The notes under the pieces: generated by a model
What the model was told of the DNA's origin: nothing
Seen by the model: the letters and a program-made list of their open reading frames with translations, nothing else
Databases searched by the model: none
DNA from: Rhodococcus_F sp040656415
GTDB lineage: Bacteria; Actinomycetota; Actinomycetes; Mycobacteriales; Mycobacteriaceae
Assembly: GCF_040656415.1 (NCBI RefSeq)
Contig: NZ_JBFAMC010000002.1
Coordinates: 310,001 to 374,000, forward strand
Direction: 5' to 3'
DNA: 64,000 nt
Position numbers and translations under genes: made by a program
Shown here: positions 17,260-25,462 of the stretch, in pieces
Layout: each line of letters opens with the position of its first letter
Position numbering within the stretch: position 1 is the first letter of the stretch

Positions 17260-17339
17260 ACGTGAGAACTAACGGGAGTTATCTACTTCGTACCGCAACC
17301 GCGGCGCGGGGAGGTATCAAGCGGAGGGAAGAGGGTTTC

Positions 17340-18344
17340 ATGCGATATAGGGGTTCAGGGAGGATGAGCGGATGGGTGAGGCGTACAGCTGCCGCACTTG
17401 CTCTTGCGGTCGCTGTGCCACTCGGTGTGACGATGGTGGGTGGCGGCGCAACAGCCTCGGCAGCCTTCGACCCCGCAGCCGAGGACTTCTGGGTGGACTC
17501 CAGCATGGGTCCGATCAAGAGCCGCATCTGGCGTGCTGCTGACGGCAACACCGAGCGAGTTGTCTACTTGCTCGACGGACTGCGCGCGCAGAACGATCTG
17601 AACGGCTGGGAAATCAACACCGACGCGGGCGACTTCCTCTCCAAGTGGAACATCAACGTCGTTCAGCCCGTTGGGGGGCAGTCCAGTTTCTACACCGACT
17701 GGTTGAACACCTCCAACCTCAACGGCCAGGAGACCAAGTACATGTGGGAGACCTTCCTCACAGAGGAACTCCCCACAGCCTTGAACGAGCGCCTCGGGTT
17801 CCAATCCACCCGAAACGGCGTCATCGGTCTGTCGATGGGTGGCAGCGCTGCCCTCACGCTCGCCGCATACCATCCGGAGCAGTTCAACTATGCCGGCTCG
17901 CTGTCCGGCTACCTGAACATCTCGGCCCCCGGCATGCGTGAGGCGATTCGACTGGCGATGCTCGATGCCGGTCGATACAACGTCGACGCGATGTGGGGTC
18001 CGCCCTGGAGCAAGGCGTGGCTGCGTAACGATCCGTTCGTCTTCGCCGATAAGCTCCGCGACAATGGCACCCGCCTATGGGTGTCGGCAGCAAACGGAAT
18101 TCCCGCGAAGGGAGGACCTGCACCGAGCGGGTTCATGGATGTCTTCAATGCGAGTACCGGTGCAGCCCTCGAGGTTCTGTCGCGAGCGAACACCCGCGCG
18201 TTCCAGATCAAGATGGCCGCCATCGGCGCCGACAATGTCACATACAGTTTTCCCTCCCGCGGAATCCATGCATGGCGTTACTGGCAGGACCAGATCTACG
18301 ATTTGGCCGGCGATTTGAGTAGCACGATCGGGCCGCAGCCATGA
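17340..18344 (+). CDS. Mycolyltransferase, antigen 85 family (copy 2)
   Basis: This 334-residue secreted paralogue of the preceding gene has a signal peptide (AAALALAVAVPLGVTMVGGG, ending ATASAA). The esterase core has QPVGGQSSFYTDW, the nucleophile S165 in GLSMGGSAALTLAAYH, the same SGYLNISAPGMREAI block as copy 1, and a His in GIHAWRYW (H310) where copy 1 has GTHSWPYW. The ATG at 17340 is preceded by GGAGGGAAGAGG; earlier in-frame starts lie on the hairpin. The 3' end is duplicated downstream (18372-18407). It probably differs from copy 1 in acceptor preference, but that cannot be read from sequence. Confidence 0.92.
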   Translation: MRYRGSGRMSGWVRRTAAALALAVAVPLGVTMVGGGATASAAFDPAAEDFWVDSSMGPIKSRIWRAADGNTERVVYLLDGLRAQNDLNGWEINTDAGDFLSKWNINVVQPVGGQSSFYTDWLNTSNLNGQETKYMWETFLTEELPTALNERLGFQSTRNGVIGLSMGGSAALTLAAYHPEQFNYAGSLSGYLNISAPGMREAIRLAMLDAGRYNVDAMWGPPWSKAWLRNDPFVFADKLRDNGTRLWVSAANGIPAKGGPAPSGFMDVFNASTGAALEVLSRANTRAFQIKMAAIGADNVTYSFPSRGIHAWRYWQDQIYDLAGDLSSTIGPQP

Positions 18345-18407
18345 TGTCCAGTCCCGGGCTCGGGGTTGCCGTACGATTTGGCCGGCGATCTGAGTAACAC
18401 GATCGGG
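18297..18407 (+). repeat. 36-bp direct repeat of the mycolyltransferase 3' end
   Basis: Positions 18297-18332 (the last codons of copy 2) and 18372-18407 match at 34 of 36 bases. The downstream copy is followed by TAG in the frame that would read YDLAGDLSNTIG-stop. It looks like the tail of a deleted or rearranged mycolyltransferase gene. Confidence 0.8.
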
Positions 18408-18565
18408 TAGCCGAACGAAGAGTCACAGGAAATAACAATTGCAACAGCAGAACCAGTGGTAACAGCGCGGCATCCCCACTGGTCTGTTGATTGCGTGTAG
18501 AAAGAACGGGAACGCGAGGCCGCGCTCGGTGTTTTGGTCTCCTCCCGCAGAGAAAGAGTGAAGTC

Positions 18566-20473
18566 ATGCGAGTAGGCCTGTTCAGAGCGGAACGTCAGCG
18601 GGCAGTAGTTCGAAGCCCTAGACGACGGGTACTCGCTTGGCTCTCTGCTGCGCTCGTCGTACCGGTGTCGGCCGGGTTCGCCCAGGCCGCCACCGTTTCG
18701 GCGGCGCCAGTTGCAGCCCACGCATCGTCACCTGCCACTGCGCAGGCACCGCTGGACCTCGGGAGTACCGGGGCAACGGTCGATCGCGTCGACTGGCTAT
18801 CGGAGCGGCGAGTCGCTCTTTGGGTCAACTCTCCCTCGATGGGTGTGCCGATCCAGGTCCAGCTCCTGCTGGCACGTGACTGGTACTTGAAGCCGGACGA
18901 AAAGTTCCCGGCGGTGTACATGCTCGACGGTCTGAGGGCTCAGGACGACGAGAACGGCTGGACGCTCGAGACGGACGCCGAGCAATTCTTTGCGGACAAG
19001 AACGTCAACGTCGTTCTGCCGGTTGGTGGCGAATCGAGCTTCTACTCCGACTGGCTGGCACAGGACAACGGTCAGAACTACCAGTGGGAGACGTTTCTCA
19101 CGAAGGAACTTCCGCCGATCCTCGAGAACGACTGGCGCACGACCCAGACTCGCGGTGTCGTCGGACTCTCCATGGGAGGAACGTCCGCGATGTTCCTCGC
19201 AGCTCGCAACCAGGGGTTCTTCAAGTTCGCTGCATCGCTGTCGGGCATTCTGACAACCACTGCACTCGGCATGCCTCAGGCAGTGGCCTACGCGATGAGC
19301 GACGCGGGGGGCTTCGATGCGGAGGCGATGTGGGGTCGGCCGACCGACCCGGCGTGGGATGAACACGACCCGTACCTGCTCGCCGACAAACTCGAGGACG
19401 TCAGCCTCTACATCTCCAGCGGTAGTGGAACCACTGGTCCATACGATCAGCCATCTGGGATCCCCGGTGTCAGCACCAATTACGCAGGTATGGGACTCGA
19501 GATCCTGTCGCGGCTCACGTCGCAGACGTTCGCGACCAAGCTCAACAAGCTGGGGATTCCAGCGCAGGTCAATTACAGGCCTTCCGGTACACACTCGTGG
19601 CCGTACTGGCAGTTCGAGCTCCATCAGTTGTGGCCTCAGCTCGCAGGCGCCGTCGATGTCCCGGCCAACAAGCCGGCTTGCGGAACCTCGGGAGCGATCG
19701 CAGGGGCGGCGGGCGCCAACTCCTGGATCGGCGACTGCCTGACCCCCGAGTACGGCATCGCGGGTGGCACGGTCCAGGACTTCACGAACGGGCGGATCTT
19801 CTCCAAGCCCGACACCGGTGCGCAGCCGGTTGCCGGTGCCATCGGTGGTGCATACCAGGTCAGCGGTGGCCCGGAAGGGCCGCTCGGCTTCCCGACGACC
19901 GGGGATCTTGTAACCCCGGACGGCCGTGGTCACTTCAACCACTTCGAGAACGGCTCCATCTACTGGACTCCTCAGACCGGTGCGCATCCTGTCAGCGGAG
20001 CGATTCGGGATGAATGGGCCCGTCAGGGTTGGGAAGGTGGACCTCTCGGATACCCGGTGGCCGAGCAAGTTGACACACCCGGCAAGGACGGAGTGGTGCA
20101 GGGGTTCGAGATCGGTGCCATGTACTCGAGTCCGGACAACGGCACTCATGCGGTGCAAGGCCTGATCATGGCCAAGTACGCCGACCTGGGATACGAGGGC
20201 GGTTGGCTCGGATTCCCGAAGACGAGCGAGATCCCGGTCAAGGACGGCGGGAGATTCAACGAGTTCGAGGGCGGCAACATCTACTGGAGTCCGTTCTCGG
20301 GTGCCTGGGCCGTCGAGAACGGGCCGATCTTCGACGCCTGGAAGAGCGTCGGCTACGAGGCAGGCCGAATCGGATTCCCGATCAGTGACAAGTTCGCCAT
20401 CCCCGGGGGCGTACAGCAGAACTTCCAGTTCGGCTACATCACCCTCATAGACGGCAACGCAGAGGTCCACTGA
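18566..20473 (+). CDS. Mycolyltransferase with C-terminal LGFP repeats (Cop1/PS1-like)
   Basis: This 635-residue exported protein has a signal peptide (VLAWLSAALVVPVSAGFAQA). The antigen 85-type domain spans about residues 75-375, with PVGGESSFYSDW, nucleophile S202 in GLSMGGTSAMFL, and GTHSWPYW. About 240 residues of LGFP repeats follow (GPLGFPTTGD, GPLGYPVAEQ, GWLGFPKTSE, GRIGFPISDK), each with an FENGSIYW-type motif. This matches the layout of corynebacterial Cop1, in which LGFP repeats anchor the enzyme to the wall. The ATG at 18566 follows AGAAAGAGTGAAG. It is one of three mycolyltransferases in a row. Confidence 0.93.
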   Translation: MRVGLFRAERQRAVVRSPRRRVLAWLSAALVVPVSAGFAQAATVSAAPVAAHASSPATAQAPLDLGSTGATVDRVDWLSERRVALWVNSPSMGVPIQVQLLLARDWYLKPDEKFPAVYMLDGLRAQDDENGWTLETDAEQFFADKNVNVVLPVGGESSFYSDWLAQDNGQNYQWETFLTKELPPILENDWRTTQTRGVVGLSMGGTSAMFLAARNQGFFKFAASLSGILTTTALGMPQAVAYAMSDAGGFDAEAMWGRPTDPAWDEHDPYLLADKLEDVSLYISSGSGTTGPYDQPSGIPGVSTNYAGMGLEILSRLTSQTFATKLNKLGIPAQVNYRPSGTHSWPYWQFELHQLWPQLAGAVDVPANKPACGTSGAIAGAAGANSWIGDCLTPEYGIAGGTVQDFTNGRIFSKPDTGAQPVAGAIGGAYQVSGGPEGPLGFPTTGDLVTPDGRGHFNHFENGSIYWTPQTGAHPVSGAIRDEWARQGWEGGPLGYPVAEQVDTPGKDGVVQGFEIGAMYSSPDNGTHAVQGLIMAKYADLGYEGGWLGFPKTSEIPVKDGGRFNEFEGGNIYWSPFSGAWAVENGPIFDAWKSVGYEAGRIGFPISDKFAIPGGVQQNFQFGYITLIDGNAEVH

Positions 20474-20502
20474 CGTCCCGGCGGCGTTAGATATCCCACA
20501 CA

Positions 20503-20550
20503 CAGCGGCGGGACCAGGGCAGATGGGCCAGGTCCCGCCCGCTGCGTCTG
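20503..20550 (+). terminator. GC-rich hairpin after the LGFP mycolyltransferase
   Basis: The arms CAGCGGCGGGACC (20503-20515) and GGTCCCGCCCGCTG (20531-20544) pair with a single bulge around a 15-nt loop. The stem lies 30 bp after the stop, with no strong T-run. Confidence 0.5.
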
Positions 20551-20601
20551 TAGCCTGTTTAGAGGCAAGGACTTTAAAGCTGAAGTTAAGGACGGATAAG
20601 G

Positions 20602-21171
20602 ATGGCGCAGCACTCGCGTATGGGCACTACCTTGGGGCGCAGGATCGCGGTTGGCGCGGTTGCAATCGCAGCAGGCGGGCTTCTGGTCGCGTGCGGTGGT
20701 GACGACGTCACCGCTACTTCCACCCCGACGGTCAGTGCAACCACCACTGCCGCCGAATCCACTGACGAGAACGCGGCCGCTGATGCACCTGAGGCCGAGG
20801 CCGAAGAGTCCACCCCTGCGCCAGTAGAGAGCCCGGGTCAAGCCGCTACGGCCCCACCGACCCAGCCCGAGTCGCTTCCGGAGGACTTTCCGGGACCCGA
20901 TGAGGTTCCCGTCAGCGGCGACGCGCAGCGGTTCCTCGACGCCCTGAAGAGCGCGGGAATCGACCCTGCCATCGACGGCACCATGGCGCTGAGCACGGCC
21001 GACTTCATTTGCCAGGCGGCAGCCGAAGGCCAGAGCGATGAAGAGACGATGGTGTTCGTCACGGCGATGGTCGGTACCGAGGCGTCCGCTGCGGGTAGGG
21101 AAATCACTCACGAGCAGGCCGAGGCCGACGCTCGGACCTACATGGATGTCGCGCACGCGACCTACTGCTAG
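20602..21171 (+). CDS. Lipoprotein with C-terminal DUF732-type domain
   Basis: This 189-residue protein has a basic, hydrophobic N-terminus and a lipobox LLVACGG, so it should be lipidated on that Cys (about residue 34) and held at the outer face of the membrane. A Thr/Glu/Pro/Ala-rich spacer follows. The last ~80 residues (FLDALKSAGI, FICQAAAEG, HATYC) look like the small DUF732 domain common in mycobacterial exported proteins, with paired cysteines. Function is unknown. It lies 9 bp upstream of the Culp6 gene, and the two are probably co-transcribed. Confidence 0.8.
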   Translation: MAQHSRMGTTLGRRIAVGAVAIAAGGLLVACGGDDVTATSTPTVSATTTAAESTDENAAADAPEAEAEESTPAPVESPGQAATAPPTQPESLPEDFPGPDEVPVSGDAQRFLDALKSAGIDPAIDGTMALSTADFICQAAAEGQSDEETMVFVTAMVGTEASAAGREITHEQAEADARTYMDVAHATYC

Positions 21172-21180
21172 TAGGCACCG

Positions 21181-22158
21181 ATGACGTTGACGAGGCGGAG
21201 AACGCGAAAAAGGGGCGGCCGCCTACGCAAACTGGTGGTGCTGATAGTCGTCCTTGCGGTGATTCTCGCCGCACTGATCGCGCTCTGGTACATCCTCGCC
21301 GGCCGGTTGCCCAAGCCGATCCCGATTCCGCCCGGTCCCGAGCGGCCGAGCGCGCAGCCGGCTACCTGCCCCGATGTTCAGGTTGTCGTGGTCCCCGGCA
21401 CCTGGGAGTCCAGCCAGACCGACGACCCGTACAACCCGTCGGCCAACCCGGCGTCGCTGATGCTCAATGTGTCGCGTCCACTGCAAGAGCAGTTCGAGTC
21501 CTCGCGCGCGGACGTCTACACGGTTCCGTACGTCGCGCAGTTTTCCAATCCTGTGGCCCTCCCGCCGGATGGGCAGCAGTCGTACAACAAGAGTCGCGCC
21601 GCAGGTACTAAGGCCACCGAGGACATCCTGATCCGCCGGCACGAAGAGTGTCCGCTCACCACGTACTTGCTCACCGGGTTCTCGCAGGGCGCGGTGATCG
21701 CCGGTGACGTCGCGTCGAGCATCGGCAACGGCGACGGCCCGGTCCCTGCTGACCTCGTACTCGGTGTCGGACTGATCGCCGATGGCCGCCGCGACCCCGG
21801 CGCTGCCACCGAAATCGGCACTCCGGTCGCCGGAGTTGGCGCGGAGCTGTCGTTGGACGGTCTGAAAATCCCCGGAATAACGATGACCGGCCCACGCCCC
21901 GGTGGGTTCGGCGAGTTGGCAGACCGGACAGTGGACATATGCGCCCCATCGGACGGCATCTGTGACGCCCCGCCAGAGGCTTTGAAGCCGAGTAACTGGA
22001 TCAGTAGTGGTTTGCGACTGCTCGAGTACAACAACAACCCGGTTCATGCGATGTACAACTCGTACGTGGTGAACGGCTCCGGCGTGACGGCCACCCAGTG
22101 GATCGCAGATTGGGCTGCCGAAAAGATCGAGGCCGCCCCGGTCCCTGCACACTATTGA
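21181..22158 (+). CDS. culp6: Cutinase-like phospholipase/thioesterase Culp6 (Rv3802c-like)
   Basis: This 325-residue protein has an N-terminal membrane anchor (LVVLIVVLAVILAALIALWYI) and an alpha/beta cutinase domain outside the membrane. The nucleophile is S168 in TGFSQGAVIAG. The Asp/Cys motif CAPSDGICD and the His in NNPVHAMYNSYV complete the triad. M. tuberculosis Rv3802c lies beside fadD32-pks13-accD4, has phospholipase A and thioesterase activity, and is linked to mycolate homeostasis. Here an oxidoreductase gene separates it from fadD32. It starts at the ATG at 21181. Confidence 0.9.
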   Translation: MTLTRRRTRKRGGRLRKLVVLIVVLAVILAALIALWYILAGRLPKPIPIPPGPERPSAQPATCPDVQVVVVPGTWESSQTDDPYNPSANPASLMLNVSRPLQEQFESSRADVYTVPYVAQFSNPVALPPDGQQSYNKSRAAGTKATEDILIRRHEECPLTTYLLTGFSQGAVIAGDVASSIGNGDGPVPADLVLGVGLIADGRRDPGAATEIGTPVAGVGAELSLDGLKIPGITMTGPRPGGFGELADRTVDICAPSDGICDAPPEALKPSNWISSGLRLLEYNNNPVHAMYNSYVVNGSGVTATQWIADWAAEKIEAAPVPAHY

Positions 22159-22360
22159 TTTTCCGAATTCCGTGGTGGACTAGCAGAGTGGGATTCGTCA
22201 GCTGTGACATTTTCCCTACTTGTATTGGCGAATCTTTTACTGGTCGGTAGTGTGCGGTGCTCAGCAGATGTAGAGTGCTGCACGGTCGTACCACCGGTAC
22301 CCGAGCACATCGATGCTTGCGTCCCGCATCAGGGGCGTATCACCACAGGAGAAGTTATTC

Positions 22361-23350
22361 ATGAGTTCCGACTCCAGGTCGCTGCGAAAGTTTCGGTTCG
22401 CGGCCGGCGGAGAGGGCAACGCGGAGGAGGGCGGCGCTCGCCGATTCGTCAAGCTTGCCCAGAAGGCCGAGGAACTCGGATTCGACAGCTTCATGATTCC
22501 CGATCACCTGGGCAACCAGGTCGGTCCGATCGCAGCTCTCGGTGCGCTCGCGGTCGCCACCGATAAGATTCGCCTGGGGACAGCTGTGCTCGCCAACGGT
22601 TTTCGCCACCCCGCGATCCTTGCAAAGGACGCGGCTACCATTGACGTTCTCTCTGGTGGGCGCCTCGAACTCGGAATCGGCGCCGGCTGGATGAAGGAAG
22701 AGTTCGACAAGGGTGGAATCGACTACGAGCGCCCATCTGTGCGGATTGCGAAACTAGAGGAGTCCCTGCAGATTCTCGACACGCTGCTGCGCGGTCAGGA
22801 ATGCAACTTCGACGGCAAGTTCTACCAGATCAAGGGGCTCAAAGGCAGTCCGCGGCCGCGTCAGGGGCCGAGGCCTCCGATCGCGGTCGGTGGCGGTGGA
22901 CCCAAGATGCTTGCGCTGGCCGCGAAGTACGCGGACATCATCTCCGTGGCCACACCCACCAGCAAGGAAGGCAAACTTCTGCTGTCAGGGGTCACGCTCG
23001 AGAAGACCATCGAACGCGTCGACCGTATCCGTGAAGCCGCCGGTGACCGGTTCGACGAAATCGAACTCAATTGGACGATCACGACCATCGTCATCACCGA
23101 CGACCGTGAGCAGACCGCCGAAATGGCGCTGTCGGCGCTGGATCAGGGCTTCCCCCCGAATATCGAGGTCGATACCAAATTGTCCGTCGAGGACATCCTC
23201 AGCTCACCCTATCTGGCGATCGGAAGCTTCGACGAGATCGCAGATCAGATCCGCATGGTGAGAGAGAAGACGACGATGTCGTACGTCGGTGTGTTCCCCA
23301 CACAGATGGACGCGTTTGCGCCGATCATCTCGCAGTTGAAGGGCGAGTAG
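22361..23350 (+). CDS. LLM-class (probably F420-dependent) oxidoreductase
   Basis: This 329-residue luciferase-like TIM-barrel protein has the motifs GFDSFMIPDHLG, IRLGTAVLANGFRHPAILAKDAAT, GRLELGIGAGWMKEEF, PPIAVGGGGPKML and GSFDEIADQIRM. It resembles the F420-dependent MSMEG_2516-type subfamily; flavin use cannot be excluded. GGAG lies 11 bp before the ATG at 22361. It is inserted between Culp6 and fadD32, which are adjacent in M. tuberculosis. No role in mycolate synthesis is known to me; co-transcription with fadD32 is unlikely given the 183-bp gap. Confidence 0.85.
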   Translation: MSSDSRSLRKFRFAAGGEGNAEEGGARRFVKLAQKAEELGFDSFMIPDHLGNQVGPIAALGALAVATDKIRLGTAVLANGFRHPAILAKDAATIDVLSGGRLELGIGAGWMKEEFDKGGIDYERPSVRIAKLEESLQILDTLLRGQECNFDGKFYQIKGLKGSPRPRQGPRPPIAVGGGGPKMLALAAKYADIISVATPTSKEGKLLLSGVTLEKTIERVDRIREAAGDRFDEIELNWTITTIVITDDREQTAEMALSALDQGFPPNIEVDTKLSVEDILSSPYLAIGSFDEIADQIRMVREKTTMSYVGVFPTQMDAFAPIISQLKGE

Positions 23351-23533
23351 ATGCAGTGAGACAAAGGCGGCGATGCCGATCTGTAACATATCGATGGTTT
23401 GCGATCGATTAGTACGTGTCTAGGGCGATGGGTTTCACGCGATCCCACAAGTTGGACAAGATCCGATTAGACGAACGAAGTCTGGGGCGCGGTCATGGTG
23501 GCATGTCTGTGTGATCGCTTCGGAGGAGATGGA

Positions 23534-25423
23534 ATGAAAGCGCTGTTCGACGACTTTATCGACGAGATGGGCCGAATCAGGCTCGAACCCGACAGTACGC
23601 TGGTCGACTACGTCCAGCGTCACACGCGCGACAACGCGGATGAGCTTGCCTACCGCTACATAGACTACTCGCGTGAACGTGACGGTGAAGTCCATGAGCT
23701 GACTTGGGCCCAGTTCGGACACCGCATACGCGCCGTGGCGACTCGTCTCGAGCAGGTGACGCAGCGCGGGGACCGTGTCGCAGTCTTGGCGCCGCAGGGT
23801 CTCGACTACGTCATCTCCTTCTTTGCGGCCATCCACGCCGGAACCATCGCAGTGCCGCTCTTCGATCCGGACGAGCCCGGACATTCCGACCGGCTTCACG
23901 CCGTCCTCGGGGACTGCAAGCCTTCTGCCATTCTGACGGCCACCTCCTCCGCCGCCGGTGTGCGCGAGTTCTTCCGGTCCCTCCCCGCTGCCGAGCGCCC
24001 CAGGGTCATCGCCGTAGACGCCATCCCCGACAGCGTCGGAGAAGCCTGGGTGCGCCCCGAGATCAATCTCGACGACATCGCGTACCTGCAGTACACGTCG
24101 GGCTCGACCCGCGTGCCCGCCGGTGTGGAGATCACGCACCGTGCCGTGGGTACCAACGTATTGCAGATGGTCGATTCCCTCGAACTCAACGAGCAGTCGC
24201 GAGGCGTCACGTGGCTGCCGCTGTTCCACGATATGGGGTTGCTGACCGTCATCATTCCCGCACTGGGCGGCCAGTACATCACCATCATGAGTCCGCGAGC
24301 GTTCGTGCAGCGTCCGTACCGGTGGATCAGGGAACTCGCTGCCGTGTCCGACGGTGCAGGCACGTTCGCCGCCGCACCGAACTTCGCCTTCGAGCACGCA
24401 GCGGCGCGTGGTCTGCCCAAGAACGGTGAGGCCCTCGACCTGAGCAACGTGATCGGTCTCATCAATGGCAGTGAACCGGTCACCACGTCGTCGATGCGCA
24501 AGTTCAACGAGGCGTTCGCTCCCTATGGCCTGTCGAAAGCGGCGATCAAGCCGTCTTACGGCATGGCGGAGGCAACACTGTTCGTGTCCTCCACCAATCA
24601 TTCGGACGAAGCACGTGTCATCTACGTCGATCGCAACGCTCTGAACTCCGGCCGCATCGTCAAGGTCGACCAGGACGCCGAAAACGCCATCCCGCAGGTT
24701 TCCTGTGGTTACGTTTCGCGTAGCCAGTGGGCCGCCATCGTGGACCCGGAGACGAGCACCGAGCAAGCTGACGGCCATGTCGGCGAGATTTGGCTGCATG
24801 GTGAGAACATCGGAATCGGTTACTGGGGTCGCGAAACCGAGACCACCGAGACTTTCCGCAACAAGCTCGAGAACCCTCTTACCGATGGCAGCCACGGTGA
24901 GGGTGTGCCCTCGGACGCCAATTGGATGCGTACCGGAGACTTCGGTGTCTATGTCGACGGCGAACTGTTCATCACCGGACGTGTCAAGGATCTCGTGATC
25001 GTCGACGGTCGCAACCACTACCCGCAAGACCTCGAGGCATCGGCGCAAGAGGCCAGTGCCCTCCTGCGTCCCGGCTTCGTGGCTGCGTTCTCGGTGCCCG
25101 CCAACCAGTTGCCTTCCGTGGTGTTCGCGAACAGCCATTCCGGCTTGAGCTTCGATCCGGACGACTCGTCCGAGCAACTTGTGGTCGTAGCCGAACGGGC
25201 TCCTGGTGCGGGCAAGGCCGACCCGCAGCCCGTCGCGGATACGGTGCGCGCGGCTCTGTCGAGCAAGCACGGCGTGACCGCGCGGGACGTCCTGTTGGTA
25301 CCGGCGGGTTCGATCCCTCGTACATCGAGCGGAAAGATCGCGCGCCGCGCCTGCAAGGCGAGCTACATCGAGGGCACCTTGCGCGGGGGGCACAGGCAGA
25401 ACGCCTTCCCCGATAGCGTTTGA
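23534..25423 (+). CDS. fadD32: Long-chain fatty acyl-AMP ligase FadD32
   Basis: This enzyme activates the meromycolate chain as acyl-AMP and loads it onto Pks13. The 629 residues match the family. The adenylate-forming motif is YTSGSTRVPAGVEITHRA, followed by WLPLFHDMGL, SYGMAEATLFV, NWMRTGDFGVYVDGELFITGR and a C-terminal RTSSGKIARRACKA. The ATG at 23534 has GGAGGAGATGG upstream. It sits 39 bp before pks13, the conserved fadD32-pks13-accD4 condensation unit. Confidence 0.96.
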   Translation: MKALFDDFIDEMGRIRLEPDSTLVDYVQRHTRDNADELAYRYIDYSRERDGEVHELTWAQFGHRIRAVATRLEQVTQRGDRVAVLAPQGLDYVISFFAAIHAGTIAVPLFDPDEPGHSDRLHAVLGDCKPSAILTATSSAAGVREFFRSLPAAERPRVIAVDAIPDSVGEAWVRPEINLDDIAYLQYTSGSTRVPAGVEITHRAVGTNVLQMVDSLELNEQSRGVTWLPLFHDMGLLTVIIPALGGQYITIMSPRAFVQRPYRWIRELAAVSDGAGTFAAAPNFAFEHAAARGLPKNGEALDLSNVIGLINGSEPVTTSSMRKFNEAFAPYGLSKAAIKPSYGMAEATLFVSSTNHSDEARVIYVDRNALNSGRIVKVDQDAENAIPQVSCGYVSRSQWAAIVDPETSTEQADGHVGEIWLHGENIGIGYWGRETETTETFRNKLENPLTDGSHGEGVPSDANWMRTGDFGVYVDGELFITGRVKDLVIVDGRNHYPQDLEASAQEASALLRPGFVAAFSVPANQLPSVVFANSHSGLSFDPDDSSEQLVVVAERAPGAGKADPQPVADTVRAALSSKHGVTARDVLLVPAGSIPRTSSGKIARRACKASYIEGTLRGGHRQNAFPDSV

Positions 25424-25462
25424 CGAATAAGTTCACTTCCTGACGGGTAGCTTGGTGAGTTG

